64,000 bases of DNA from Nemertoderma westbladi (taxonomy: Eukaryota > Xenacoelomorpha > Nemertodermatida > Nemertodermatidae). The stretch lies in the NCBI GenBank assembly GCA_032718475.1, contig JAUCBJ010008517.1, positions 1 through 64,000 of the forward strand, written 5' to 3'. Below the pieces are notes generated by a model. That model did no database searches. It was given only the letters and a program-made list of their open reading frames with translations, and was not told the origin of the DNA. Below, in pieces: positions 1-10,938 of the stretch (position 1 is its first letter; each line of letters starts with the position of its first letter). A program made the translations under genes and the position numbers.

Positions 1-60
1 AGAGTTGTGTAATAGCCAGTATAGCTTCAGAAATACAAAACCAAACACAAAATGTACAGT

Positions 61-190
61 TTGACAATTTTTTACTTGTACTTTTCGTCCTGGGGGGCCA
101 AAATAGCACCAAAAATAATTGATGCAGTGCCAGAAAATATTTTTAACAAGTTTTATCGTGGTCAGCGTCCTCGAATTCCCTTATACCATA
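61..190 (-). repeat. Dispersed repeat copy, inverted relative to 4620-4760
   Basis: The segment contains a motif reading 'cttttcgtcctggggggcc' followed by a 'cagtgccagaaaa' word and 'gtcagcgtcctcgaa'. The reverse complement of these words, in the same order, occurs at about 4620-4760 inside a hAT-like element. It is therefore part of an interspersed family. No coding content is visible. Confidence 0.6.
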
Positions 191-225
191 AGTATATAAG
201 TCATTAGCACAATTACTTGCCCCCA

Positions 226-246
226 CCCCCCCCCCCCCCCCCCCCC
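226..246. repeat. Poly-C tract
   Basis: An uninterrupted run of 21 C, with a further CCCCA just before it. Similar G or C runs occur at 20288-20297, 21070-21092 and 32024-32103. Simple homopolymer; its length may be unreliable in sequencing. Confidence 0.9.
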
Positions 247-270
247 GGACCAATTAAGTACTGCAGTACT

Positions 271-325
271 CTACTACTACTACTAGGATCGGCATGCTGC
301 ATTGCAGCTGCATTTTTAAGAATGC
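271..325 (-). mobile_element. 3' tail of a non-LTR retrotransposon with (CTA)n end
   Basis: A (CTA)n stretch is followed by 'ggatcggcatgctgcattg' and 'cagctgcatttttaagaat'. The reverse complement of this order closes the LINE fragment at 22040-22510 on the plus strand, where the coding end is followed by the same words and a (TAG)n tail. Only the extreme 3' end is present here, consistent with severe 5' truncation on insertion. Confidence 0.65.
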
Positions 326-340
326 AGTACTATAGCCCGG

Positions 341-1454
341 GCCAGATAGAAGAGAGGGTTAAACGTACCGGTAAATCAGGATCACAGTAGTAACTGAATA
401 TGAAGAATCTCTTAATTCCGCATCAAACACATAGTAGAGTAGAGTAAAATAAAGTAACTCTGTTCCTCAAATTAAACGACACTATATTCCAGGATAGTTA
501 ATAATAATTCCCCTAAATAATATCAGTTCCTCATTATATTGAAGTCGTATTCATGATCACGCATTGTCTTACTTGAGATCCCCCGAAAGGGCCGATATGT
601 CCTCGGGGATATGTATAAGATAAATAACTGGCCCACTAAATTTAGGGGCTCTGCAGCAGCTTGACGGGTCGTATCTATAGTAGGTCATGTTTGGAGTTGA
701 ATAAATCAGTGAATCTTTGGTGAAATCAACCCAAACTTGGTGAACAATATGTAATCGGAAAGTCTGGAATTGAGTTTATCTTGGGGATCTAAGCAGTTCT
801 TGAGTAGCCAGATAGAGGACGACTGGAAAGAAAGAAATAGTGGAACGCTTCTGAAACGTTTGTTTACTTGGTCCTGTGCGAAAGCCACACCGCACGTGTT
901 TCATATAATCCTATCGTAAAAGTTGGGGTAGATTCTGTCCCCTATTATTTAGAAATACTATCCATTAATAATTATTAGTAGAAAAAACATAAACCAATAA
1001 GGAAACACTGAATTTGTTCGGATAATATTGAGCGCCGCCGTTGATAACATATTTTGTGGCAGAACATTTATTTTTACTAAAAAGAAAGAAAATATAAAAA
1101 AATACGAAAATTGTGATTTCAACTCAAAAAATTGTGGCAACGGAACTCAAAAAAACTAAGTGGGAATTAATAGAAACGATTTGAAACGCTTATTAGCAGA
1201 GAAAGTCTGTTAGTTGGAAAAATAATGAGGGAAAATACGTGAAAGAAACAATTTAGTGAGTTCCATATGAATAATAAATAAATATACATGTGAAATAAAT
1301 AGAGAAGAGTTTAACTGGGTCTGTTGGATAAATCTAATGAAAGTCGCATTGATAAATATAAAAGTTCCAGAATAATTATAGATATTGCTAGGCAACATCC
1401 AATTAGAAGAGGCGTTCGCCTTCCACATCCCCGCAGTCGCTAGGCGACATCCAA
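341..1454. other. Flank downstream of the SEZ6-like gene; no gene seen
   Basis: AT-rich sequence immediately 3' of the minus-strand receptor gene, so its 3' untranslated region should lie in the right part. Short open frames of 60-72 codons occur, but their composition is random and they match no family I recognise. I see no repeat structure. Confidence 0.5.
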
Positions 1455-2770
1455 TCAGGAGAATCTCTCGTAGACGGGGTTCTGGTAGTTGAGACTACTC
1501 ATAGTTACGCCGCCTAGCCGCATCCTAGAGAACCGATTGGGCCACCGTTTCCTGGCCCACAGGACCCCCGCCACCGCCACAACCACCACAATCACCACCG
1601 CCACCACCACCCCGACGATCACACCGGTGTTGCTACCGGCAAAGGCGGCGGCGGGGGGGATCGCGTCGCCAACGCAACGCGGCGTGGGGTGATTCCAGTT
1701 GCCCCCGGCAACGCAAACCGAAAGAGATGCGCCATCTAGCGTCGCTCCCGCGTAACAAGTGAATCGAACGCGCGAACCAATAACAACGCCCCCTTCGTTG
1801 AAAGTGACGTCACGCGAAGCGGGAACACCCGCGGTGACGTCGCTAGCCGGGGCGACCGTCGCGGTCCCGTTTACTAGACGCGGCGCCACGCAGACGGGCC
1901 CGGCGTAACGGCATTCAGGGACTTTATGATTCCAACCACCGCTGGGTTGGCACTCGAGAATCGGATCGCCGACGAGTTTATAGAAACGGTCGCAGTGGAA
2001 TTGGTAGCGAGCGCCGACGCTGAGCGGGTGGCTGCCGGCGTCCGCGGTTGTCCCCATCGGGTTCATGGCACCGTTGGGGATCCCGGACTGGAACTCGGGG
2101 CAATCGCCGCCCCGCTCCGAGACGCACCTGGGGAAGGTGGAGGTCCAGGCGCTGCGAGCCGTGCAGGTGATGTTGGGTTGGTGGTCGCTGGTGGTCGGGT
2201 AGTCGAGGTGGAACCCGGAGTAGCAGAGGAAACCCACCGAGTCGCCGGGGTGGTACACCGTGTTGTACGGCGAGTTGGGGAACTCGGGACTCGAGTCGTT
2301 GTTGTTGTTATTCCCCGGGGCTATTAGATTGAATATCAATCCGTGGGGCAACCCGACCGTGGGGAGTTCGCACTCGGAATGCGGGTTGGTGGCGGTGTGC
2401 GAGTCGGCGCCGTAGAGATTCAATAGAATACGGAAGCCGTAGTGTTCGCTGCTCGCGTCCGACCGGAAGTAGATCTGCAACGTGTTGCTAAGCGATATGA
2501 ACGAGGGGGGTAGATGCGAGGTGTTAATGGCCGCCGAGCCGCACCAACGGCCGACCAATCCGGGCTCGTCCAGCAGCGTACGGGGCGTAGAGGGCGGCCC
2601 TTCGCGCCGCACGGTGGGTTCCTCCGGGGAGTCCCACGCCTCGACCCAGTCGTAGCAGGACTGGAACCGAGGCGCCTCTAGCGAGATGTATTCGAACTCG
2701 AAGTGGATTCGGGACCCGTTAGGGGCCGTTACGTTCCAACGGCAGAACTCGTTGGTGTCATATGTCGCCG
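1455..2770 (-). CDS. SEZ6-like CUB/sushi receptor, exon 2 (C-terminal third)
   Basis: Second and last coding exon of the gene that starts at 10120; full CDS is join(7285-10120, 1455-2770) on the minus strand, 1383 residues. The acceptor is a pyrimidine-rich run ending TTAG (AG at 2772-2771). The single base left by exon 1 plus CG here makes an Ala codon, so the phases match and the split fourth CUB domain is completed. Numbering on the joined protein: rest of CUB4 to about 1064 (Cys955, 984, 1022), sushi7 1079-1161, sushi8 1169-1232, sushi9 1239-1311, a hydrophobic Val-rich membrane helix at about 1329-1351, a basic stop-transfer segment, and a 30-residue tail with NPVY at 1376-1379, an endocytosis-type NPxY motif. 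The ending CUB-sushi-sushi-sushi-TM-NPxY is the SEZ6 family arrangement as I know it. Codons are GC-rich against AT-rich flanks. Confidence 0.88.
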
Positions 2771-3569
2771 CTAAGGGGAGACACAAAATATTCATATTAT
2801 GACATAAAAAAATATTACGCAACATGTTATATTCTTGTTTCAGTGTTTGGAACATCATAAAAAAAACATATAAAACAAAAACATTCGTTAAACTGGCCTC
2901 CATCATATTATATAATTCAGTAGGTAGAATGTGATGACATAATGTAGCAAAAAAAGCAAACAGTCGGCCGAGGCGAACCTTAGAATATTAATTCAACTCT
3001 ATCCCAGCCTACTCTACGTAGACTAGAACTTTATACGGCGGTGGAGGTCAACTAGAGTCCATAGGAAACTTTTGTATACGAGTTTTAGCTTAGCTAAATA
3101 GTTTGTTACAATATTATTCGCCATGTGACTTAGTATAGCTTATTGTATGAACTTCTGCGAACTAGTTTCATGTGATATAGATTATATGACACGTTCATTC
3201 ATATAACATTTAATCACAAAGTCTCACCCATTCTGATATTCTCCCAGAGCAGGGGTTCTCCAAAAGCTCGAATAACAGGTTGGTTGGACTGACAAACATT
3301 CGGGAATCGGTCTCCAATGTCTTACTCTACCTACCCCAACTGGGGCCTTCGCGCAGCACGTGACATTGACTTTTGTTAGAGACAACTCGAAAGAAATATA
3401 AGCAAATTCCAACCAGATGTGACCTAACAGCTCTACCACCTACAGAAGAGGCAGACTGGGTCCCTGCAGTGCCGATTTAAGACCTCACAAACCTCAGCCC
3501 GAGGTCTAGAATATATGTGCCAGATATCAATCAGGTAGAAAGGATTATAAACAACGAAATGGCTGAATG

Positions 3570-3940
3570 TTTTCATTTCAGCCCACTAGCGGTAGACTGG
3601 AGAACTGCCGATGGATTACCCTCCCAATAAAGACGCTGCCTATGGATGCTCTACGGTCTAGCATGTATATCTGCTGAGTTTCCGCTTGAACAGATGAAAA
3701 ATAACATGAGAGAAGGTTTTCAGATACTTCGACCTCTAGCGGCAAACAGTAGAAGTGTAGATGGAGTACCGCCCCAATGCCAAGTTTCAGCCTAACCGGA
3801 TTAAAATCAAGCCACACCGGTTAAACCCTTAGAGGCAGACTGGAAAACTGCAGACCGATCACCTTCTTCATAAAGACGCAACATGTGGTCTGGTACATAT
3901 ATTCCAAGATTCAGCTCAAACACATTAAGATCAAGGAATT
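3570..3940 (+). repeat. Degenerate ~130-bp tandem repeat
   Basis: Three diverged units, each with a 'ctagcggcagactgga' type start, then 'actgc.ga', a 'taaagacgc' block and an 'agtttcagccta' block. The same unit order recurs at 19470-19915, so this is an interspersed tandem family. No coding potential is evident. Confidence 0.6.
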
Positions 3941-4619
3941 CTAAAGAATAAAATGAAATCTAATATTGCGCATAACATCTTTACAGCACTCTCTCAGTAT
4001 ATATCTGGCACGAAACGATTCAACTTTCTGGGATAGGCCAACTAAGCATTGTAGTTTTTAGTACAGTATGGGTTCATAGTTCTTAATAAAAATATTATAA
4101 TCTTGGTAAAGTGCATTAGCACCAGCGAGTAATCAAGAATGAAATACGTGCATGTGGGTGTGTGTACTGTGTATGTATGCACTATGCATGTAGTACTTGT
4201 GGCTGGTTTCGTATTGCTCAAGTGTAGCGATGTCCCGGAATCGATATTTTGATTCCGACCGGAACCGGAATTCAATATATTCGGAATATTCCGGCCGGAA
4301 CCGGAATTTTTAAATGAAATTGATTTTGAAGTGAAATACACTAAATAACCATTATCCTTTATATTTTTTTGTGAAATATACGTATTTTTTTGAATTTCTA
4401 AAGCCAAGTTTACTAATGATATCAATCAGCTCCACGGCCCCCCAGTTCTGGTGTGAGAGTGGCCTGGCCCAGAAGTAGGAGAAATTGATTATTGGGCTGG
4501 AGGAGGGGTTATTTGGGGGCCTTAACCCTATCTGGCCAGGTCTATTTTTACTAATTGGCCCTGGGTGGGTTGTCATTTTTGGAATTTTTTTAGATCTTGG
4601 CTAAAAAATTAAAATTTTG

Positions 4620-4760
4620 TGGTATAAGGGTTTTCGAGGTCGCTGATCACTTGATTCTTGTTAAAAAAGTTTTCTGGCATTGCAGCCATCATTTTGTTGC
4701 ACTACTCTGGTCCCCCAGGACGAAAAGTAACATGTGAAAAATTTTCAAACTAACGAACGT
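4620..4760 (+). repeat. Dispersed repeat copy inside the hAT-like element
   Basis: Contains 'ggtataagggttttcgagg', 'ctggcattgca' and 'cccccaggacgaaaag', the inverted counterpart of 61-190. The order of words is conserved across the two copies with moderate divergence. Confidence 0.55.
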
Positions 4761-5639
4761 TGAGTTTGGATTGATAATTCTGAAGCTAGGGAAGTGTAAA
4801 CATTACATTTTTATCAATTTGTAATACTGGTACTACTTGTATTTTTCGTGCCAAATTGGCACATGTCCAAAAATGCCAACAATGAATCGGGTATGATATG
4901 ATATGAGTGTCATATTCATGATCAGCATCCCGGAAAGCCCCTAATGTCATAAAATTAGTTTGATTTGTGGTGATTTTTCATTATCATATTTGCACTACTT
5001 GTTTTTTTCATGCCCCGCGTCACATTCAAAATTACTAGAAATTTTCTCGTATGTTATATCTGAGTTCTATAATCATGATCAGCATCTAAAAAAACCGCTA
5101 TATACCGCAAATAAATTATTTTTATCGAGCTATTAAAACTTTTGAAAAAATTTTCGCGCGAAAATTACTGGAAATGAGTGCCAGAATGGGACAACACGAA
5201 AACGAACAAAGCTATGTTTTTGGCGTTTGTGCTGGTGGACAGCCCATTAAATTTTAGGAAAAGCGAAATTTGGGTTTTCCCACCATACTTGGCTTTTTAA
5301 AGATACAGTTGAGTTTCAAAAAAATTTCTAAAATTACCACCCCGGACCAAATAGGGTTAAACGACATGGAATTCGATCTCATTAATTCCAAAAACCCATA
5401 ACCTTGGCCAAAAGGCTTTGGTTCAATATCCTGGTGTCGTTAATGGAATGGAGCAGGTTACAGTGACATGTAATTATGACCAAATCAATAAACGAGAGTC
5501 AAAATTACATGTTACAATTTAATTTTTGCTGGGAATAAATATATTTTTGGTAAGAAATATATTTTCTGTATAAATAAAACTACTGTATTACGCAACACCT
5601 AAGGCTAATGACGCAGGACCTAATTAAGCAACATAGTCA

Positions 5640-5745
5640 TAAAGGACCCTTTTGTAAATGAGTTCCAGCTTTACGGGTAATACGATGTTATGTTGGACAA
5701 TACCTATTATAATATTGTTATTGTTTTTACATAATGTGGGATAAT
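5640..5745 (+). mobile_element. LINE 3'-end-like fragment
   Basis: Words 'agctttacgggtaat', 'gttatgttggacaatacct' and 'ttgtttttacataatgt' occur in the same order as at 22610-22700, where they precede a (TCTA)n tail typical of a non-LTR retrotransposon end. Here the tail is absent. Confidence 0.5.
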
Positions 5746-6539
5746 AATTTCACAAACTAATTGAAACTAGTTAGTAAACTGGTAATTCCGCTAAAATTCC
5801 GGCCGGAATTGACCCAATTCCGACGGAACCGGAATCTGACATAAACCACCGGAATTCCGGCCGGAACGGAATTCCGGGACAACCCTACTCAAGTGGTTCT
5901 GTTTTCTCTAATAATTGTGTTAATTTTTTCCACTAGCTTATTGCAGCTAGTGTAAACGTACTCCAGTGGTGGCGGGTCAGGTACTCCAACATTATTAATT
6001 TGTAATCCTCGGCCCAAAAGGGTGCTTATAGTTATAATAAGCATTACGCATGATGCCCAATTGGGTTCAATAAAATAGATGTTAAACTAACTAAACTAAT
6101 GGGGAAGGACAGCTAATTAATTATCTGGTACAAATTTGCCAAATTTCAGTTTAAACCGATTATAAGCAAAGAAATTGGAGGACATTACTTTTAATGTTTG
6201 GACATGTAGCCCTCTACTAGGAGACTATTGAACTGGATGGTGTCTGAAAGTCTCAAAAAAATCTCAACTTTTTTGTTTTATTGATGCCTCCAAATTTTAA
6301 ACTCGACAGCTTTAAATCCGACAAAGTTATTAGCATGTCAGTTACGCCAGTTCTCGGCACACTGACTACTGAGTAGAGATAAACAACCAATTACTTTCAT
6401 TTTCCAAATCATCTGTATACTGTAGTACAGTTAGGCCAAGGCCTACTAGAAGACCTTCTAGTAAGCCTTGCGTTAGGCCTCAATAGCAGAGCTAATTGGC
6501 CAAAATTTTGAAACATTTTTTTTCTTATTTCAATTTTAA

Positions 6540-7200
6540 AATTTACCCATCTAGAACAGAATTTAATGTAGATTCCAAAAATCGACCTGAATCAAATCCT
6601 ATCAAAACTTATAAGCATTAATCTGGTCACATACAACAAATGCGGCTAAAGACTTTTGGGGCGATTTCGGATCATGGGAATTTATTCGCAATCGCCTTTA
6701 CAAAGGTACACACATATCAAAAACTATATAAAAGATATTAACATTACATTTTCACACAATATGTAGCACATGTTGGGGCAATAACATAACCAAAAGTTTC
6801 ATCTCATTTGCAATATTGGTCGAATGGGTGTTTTTTTTAATGAAATGTCTATTACTCGACCAATTTTGCAAATGAGATGAAACTTTTGGTTATGTTATTG
6901 CCCCAACATGTGCTACATATTGTGTGAAAATTTCATGTTAATAACTTTTGTAGTTTTCCACATATGTGTACCTTTGTAAAGGCGAATGCGAATAAATACC
7001 CATGATCCGAAATCGCCCCAAAAGTCTTTAGCCGCATTTGCTGTATGTGACCAGATTAATGCTTATAAGTTTTGATAGGATTTCATGGAATTTGAAAAAT
7101 AACGGACCGCCTTGAAAAATTTCACAGAAAAATTGACAACTTTTGATTGTTTGATATTCAGGTCATGGGACCTTGATTTTTGGAATCTACGTCAAATTTT
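6540..7200. mobile_element. Long foldback (inverted-repeat) element
   Basis: Two near-identical arms face each other: about 6591-6828 and 6855-7083, separated by a short T-rich centre. Landmarks such as 'gatttcggatcatggg' and 'ttgccccaacatgtgctac' appear in one arm and reverse-complemented in the other. Weaker pairing continues outward to about 6540 and 7195, with a 70-bp extra piece in the right arm. No ORF is present. It ends within about 100 bp of the splice donor at 7284. I could not define terminal repeats or a target duplication. Confidence 0.75.
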
Positions 7201-7284
7201 GCATCAGATGATATGTTTTAAGAAATTCAGGAATTCCAATTTTTTGGTGTGTGACCGACCACCTTAATACGACCTGCTACTAAC

Positions 7285-10120
7285 CATTAGTATCGAAAGG
7301 GTACTGAATCGTAGACGTATTTACGGACGCATTTAACGCCACCTGCCTGACACACCCGGAATTATCGTAGCAAACTGGGGGAATTAAATTCCAGAATCCC
7401 CCGTCCTGGCAAGTCAAGTTGACTTCCTTCACCATCCGGTTGAAAACCACACCATGTGGACATCGGTAGGTCACAACGTCCCCAACCTGGAAGGTTGTAA
7501 CGTCCCCCGCGCCGGTCCCGCCAGCCCCCGTCCGGGACGCAACGCCACCCACGACCGGGTCTCGCGTCCCCCCGACTCCGGCCGGACCCGGATCCGCGCA
7601 GGAATCCCTCCCGGTCGCCAGCTGCCGGTAATTCATCCGCCAACCGACTCCGTTATTCGTCGAATCCGTGTGGAAATAAACCGCGACCGAATCGTACACG
7701 GACGCGAAAACTGACTCGGCGGCGGCCGCGTCGCAGACTACTCTAGATGGCCGGGGCGCCGTGCCATTTGGATACAGAACAACCGGGGTGCTGCCCGACT
7801 CCTTAACGAGAACCAACTTATCTACTCCGTAGTCGTCGTAGATGTTAACGTAATCGTATCGACAGAAACCATTCGGTTGAGCCTCGAAACCCCTCCAATG
7901 GAACTGGAGTTCCACTCGCCAACCACTAGAGGCGCTAATAGTCCACAGACAGTCAAGGTTCTCCGGGTAACTAGCCCCGTCGTCCTTGGATGGAGAGTCT
8001 ATCGATTGGAACTGTTCGGTTATCTTTACACTGCCCCCACAGACGCGGCATTCAGGCGGCGGGCCGGACCACATCCCGGTAGAGTTGCAACTAACAACGG
8101 CCTTCCCGACGAGATAGTAACTGGTGTTACACCGGTAGGAGACGATGGAATCCACATCGAACTTACTCGAGGGTTTAACCGACGGCGGGAGTATAAGATG
8201 CCCAAGGCCGGAGGTTATAGGAGGGGGCGGGGGGCATTGTGGGGGGATTCGCGCGCAGGAAGGGGGCTTCCCGGTCCAGGTGGAGAACACGGTGCAATTA
8301 ATCTGGGACGATGTACCCCGAGTGTCCGAGATATAGAAACCCGCGGGACACGAGTAATCGATAGAGGAGCCATTGGTAAACCCATCGGGTTGGATGTCCG
8401 ACGGGTTACGGATAGGGTTGGTGACCCCGAGTTGGGGTTTATTCGGGACGACAACATCGTCGGATTCGCCGTCCGGGTCCCGACAACGTCTGTCAGCCTT
8501 CTCGGCGCCGACCGCCTTGTATTTAATCTCGAATCCGTCGTTGTTTACAGAGAAGTCGGAGTGGAAGTACAACATAACGTCCGGGGTTAGAGAAACTATA
8601 CGTTTCGGGTACAAAGTCCCGCAATATCGACCGATTCGGTTTTCAGCAAAGTAGACAACCGCCTGGTTGCTCCCGTTCACATTATACCCATTCCACCCGT
8701 CGTAAATTTCAAGGAAATCGTAATTACAATCCTCGTGGCTCTCCATCCAGAAACTCACGAACTCCAGTTCGATGACGTGTTTAGTCGGCGCGCGAATCCG
8801 CCAGATACAGTTGGAGTTGGCACTGTAACCGACGCCAGGGAGATCGGAAGGGGCGAACAGAGATGGGGTGTCCGGGATCCGGGCGTCCGGACCTTCGGAG
8901 GGGACCTCCAACATTAGGAGGTCCCCGCATGGGGCCACGCACACAGGAGGGACCCCCGGTTCCCACAGCATAGAGGAGCGACAAACCATCTGGGGAACTG
9001 CCCCCGTACGCAACTTATACCCCGGTTCGCAGGTGTAATTCAACATGAAACCCTCGGGGAAACCTTCCTGGTTGATCTCCGAGGGCACGCGGTTCCGTGA
9101 CGTCATAGATAATGAGGCGGGAGAGTCGGGATCAGGGCATAACACCGGCTGACTCTCGGGGAAGAATTCAACACTCCCAGAGAATCCAAACTCGTTCATA
9201 CTCGCGTCTGTGTGCATCAACAAGGTCATGCGATTGGCCTCGGAGGCCAAAGTAATCGGATCCAACGACCCGCATAGCTTCCGGATTAATCCGTTCTCGG
9301 AAACTTCGGATGTCTGCATCTCAGAATCCGTTAGCTCCCGGGTGTAGATAGACAGCCAGTCGTAACTACAGTTGGCGACTAACTCCAGATGGAATGAATC
9401 TAAAGTTAATTTAACTCGGAATCCAACCGGGGCCGAAATAATCCACAAACAGTTAGAAGAATGGTGGTATTTATCGTCGGAGTTCTTATAGGATTCAATT
9501 GATTTGCTCTCAGACGAGGAATCTATCAGGGTTAGACAAGGGAGGCAATCGGGGCGGCTCGATGGGAAGGAGGAGTTCTGCCATGTCCAGGAGGAATCCT
9601 GGCAGGTCAACCTCTCTCCGTCCCCAGGGTATTCCACGCGGTAACCGAGGGTGCAGACCAGCTGGACGGAGGACCCCGTACCAAACCATTTAATGTCGGT
9701 GTCGGATACATCCTGTCCGATTGTTTCGTAGCGGCCGCCGGTTACGGGAGGAGGCGAACTGCAACTACCAGCGGGACGAGCCGGCTCGCAGACAGAAGTG
9801 TACGGGGAGGGGGGCTGACCATCCTGTACACTCCAGTCCACGGTGTTATTATCGGGATCGAGGGAACAGAGAATCGTGTATTTACCTGGGTTAGTAGAAG
9901 TACATTGGATGGTTAGGTTGGAACCGACAGGATATGTGGTGTTCGAAGCATCCGCTATCGTCCCATGTGTGACGGTAGATGGTTGGGAGCAGGTTGGCGA
10001 TGGAGCTGGGGTGGAGGTGTTGTTCCCAGTGGGTGTGCCCGGGTTGGTGGGGACCGCATCGGGGCGGACAGGGCTCGCCGTTAATGATAATAAAATAAGT
10101 AAAATAAATGAGTTTAACAT
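7285..10120 (-). CDS. SEZ6-like CUB/sushi receptor, exon 1 (N-terminal two thirds)
   Basis: The start codon at 10120 is followed by a hydrophobic signal peptide (residues 1 to about 20) and a Thr/Pro/Asn-rich linker. Domains follow, with their cysteines: sushi1 44-111, sushi2 120-192, CUB1 195-320, sushi3 328-394, CUB2 398-535, sushi4 546-622, sushi5 629-691, CUB3 694-831, sushi6 841-917 and the start of CUB4 at Cys923. Each sushi has four Cys and a Trp before the last; each CUB keeps C-W-I and CxYDx-type cores. The exon ends in ...ACT AAT G|GTTAGT, phase 1, joining 1455-2770. CUB and sushi modules bind proteins outside the cell, so this is a plasma-membrane adhesion or receptor protein. Vertebrate SEZ6 proteins have three CUB and five sushi; this one is longer at the N-terminal side. 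CSMD-type proteins are an alternative, but the short NPxY tail argues for SEZ6. It has many N-glycosylation sequons. Confidence 0.9.
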
Positions 10121-10400
10121 TTTGCAGTTTTGTTTCGGTTATTTGGTTGTTGGTGTTATTAGAGTACAGCAGTATTACACGAAAAGGCCTACTGGAATAG
10201 GCCTACCTGCAGTACTGCAGTAGCCTGACTGGAATACTTAGTACATACTGACATAGACTGATAGAGCTGTAGAGCGCGCCGGCGCGGCAGTTAGATTTTA
10301 GTGTGCTGCACCCACACTACACAGCTACAGCACCTGTAACCTGTGTCCATATGCCATACAGTCATAACCACAAATTCAACTGTATATCGACCGGTCTGCG

Positions 10401-10938
10401 CCAGGCTGCAAATGGAGTGCAAAAATCGCAACGCGTTGTGTGCGGTTTTGAAATAGTCACCAAAAGTGCGCGGTAATCTGTGCAAAATATTAAAAGTCCA
10501 AGTGCGCGGATGAGGTGTAAAAAAAGTTATAACGTGTGTGCAAAACTGCAATTTAATGAGAAAAATAATTAGCCATAAAAAATTTCACTCGCTTCGCTCG
10601 CGTTTTTTTTCATTTTAGACCTGCTGACGTACATGCTACATACACAAATTTAAAATTTCACTCGCGTTTCGTTTTCATTTTACATTGTTAAAATGAAAAA
10701 TTTCGCTCACGATTTTTTGTCATTTTGCATTGCTTAAATTAATTTTTTTGTTTCTTTACGTTAATAAATAATACTTTTTTTGATTTATTTATTTATTCGT
10801 ATGTTTTTGTGAATTTAATTGTTTTTCAGCTTGGTGTGCGCATTTCTTCAGTCCATGCGCGGTATATTGTCAGTTATTGCTCGGCTGAAAAACTGTGCGC
10901 GGGCATTGTGCGCGTTTCAGTTGTGGTTTGCACCCTGG
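10401..10938. mobile_element. hAT-like miniature element, CCAGG ends
   Basis: Terminal inverted repeats CCAGGCTGCAAA on the left and (complement of the right) CCAGGGTGCAAA. The flanking 8 bp are GGTCTGCG and GATCTGCG, seven of eight matching, as expected of an aged hAT target duplication. Inside are 'cactcgcttcgctcgcg' words in an AT-rich body and no ORF. It lies about 280 bp upstream of the receptor start codon, so it may sit in or near that gene's promoter. Confidence 0.6.

Larger units (their letters stand above)
4225..5887. mobile_element. Non-autonomous hAT-like DNA transposon, 8-bp TSD
   Basis: The element is flanked by perfect 8-bp direct repeats CTCAAGTG (4217-4224 and 5888-5895). 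Its ends are inverted: TAGCGATGTCCCGGAAT on the left and, on the complement of the right end, TAGGGTTGTCCCGGAAT. Subterminal regions are packed with CCGGAATTCCGG-type words. An 8-bp duplication is the hAT superfamily hallmark. There is no transposase-sized open frame in its 1663 bp. It carries a copy of the dispersed repeat at 4620-4760 and a LINE 3'-end-like stretch at about 5640-5745, so it has either captured or received other repeats. It belongs to the same family as 30415-31140. Confidence 0.82.
2771..7284 (-). other. Intron of the SEZ6-like gene
   Basis: Bounded on the minus strand by donor GTTAGT (from 7284) and an acceptor ending CTCCCCTTAG (at 2771). Splitting after phase 1 restores an unbroken CUB domain, which is the main evidence. 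It contains a degenerate tandem repeat (3570-3940), a hAT-like element (4225-5887) and a long foldback (about 6540-7200). In the remaining parts, 2771-3570 and 5888-6540, I see nothing coding. Confidence 0.85.

Noticed and set aside
226-246. Telomere-like or origin-like C tract
   Set aside because: A plain homopolymer, not a telomeric hexamer repeat; other such runs in the window have no common context.
2771-2906. N-terminal extension of the 1455-2906 frame with its own Met start
   Set aside because: These 45 codons are AT-rich intron read-through; the acceptor TTAG at 2771 and exact phase match to 7285 show the exon starts at 2770.
7877-8590. Plus-strand open frame of 237 codons
   Set aside because: It lies wholly antisense to the CUB/sushi exon; its openness follows from the GC-rich codon pattern of the real gene. 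The same holds for the plus-strand frames at 1489-1692, 1926-2327, 9843-10223 and others.
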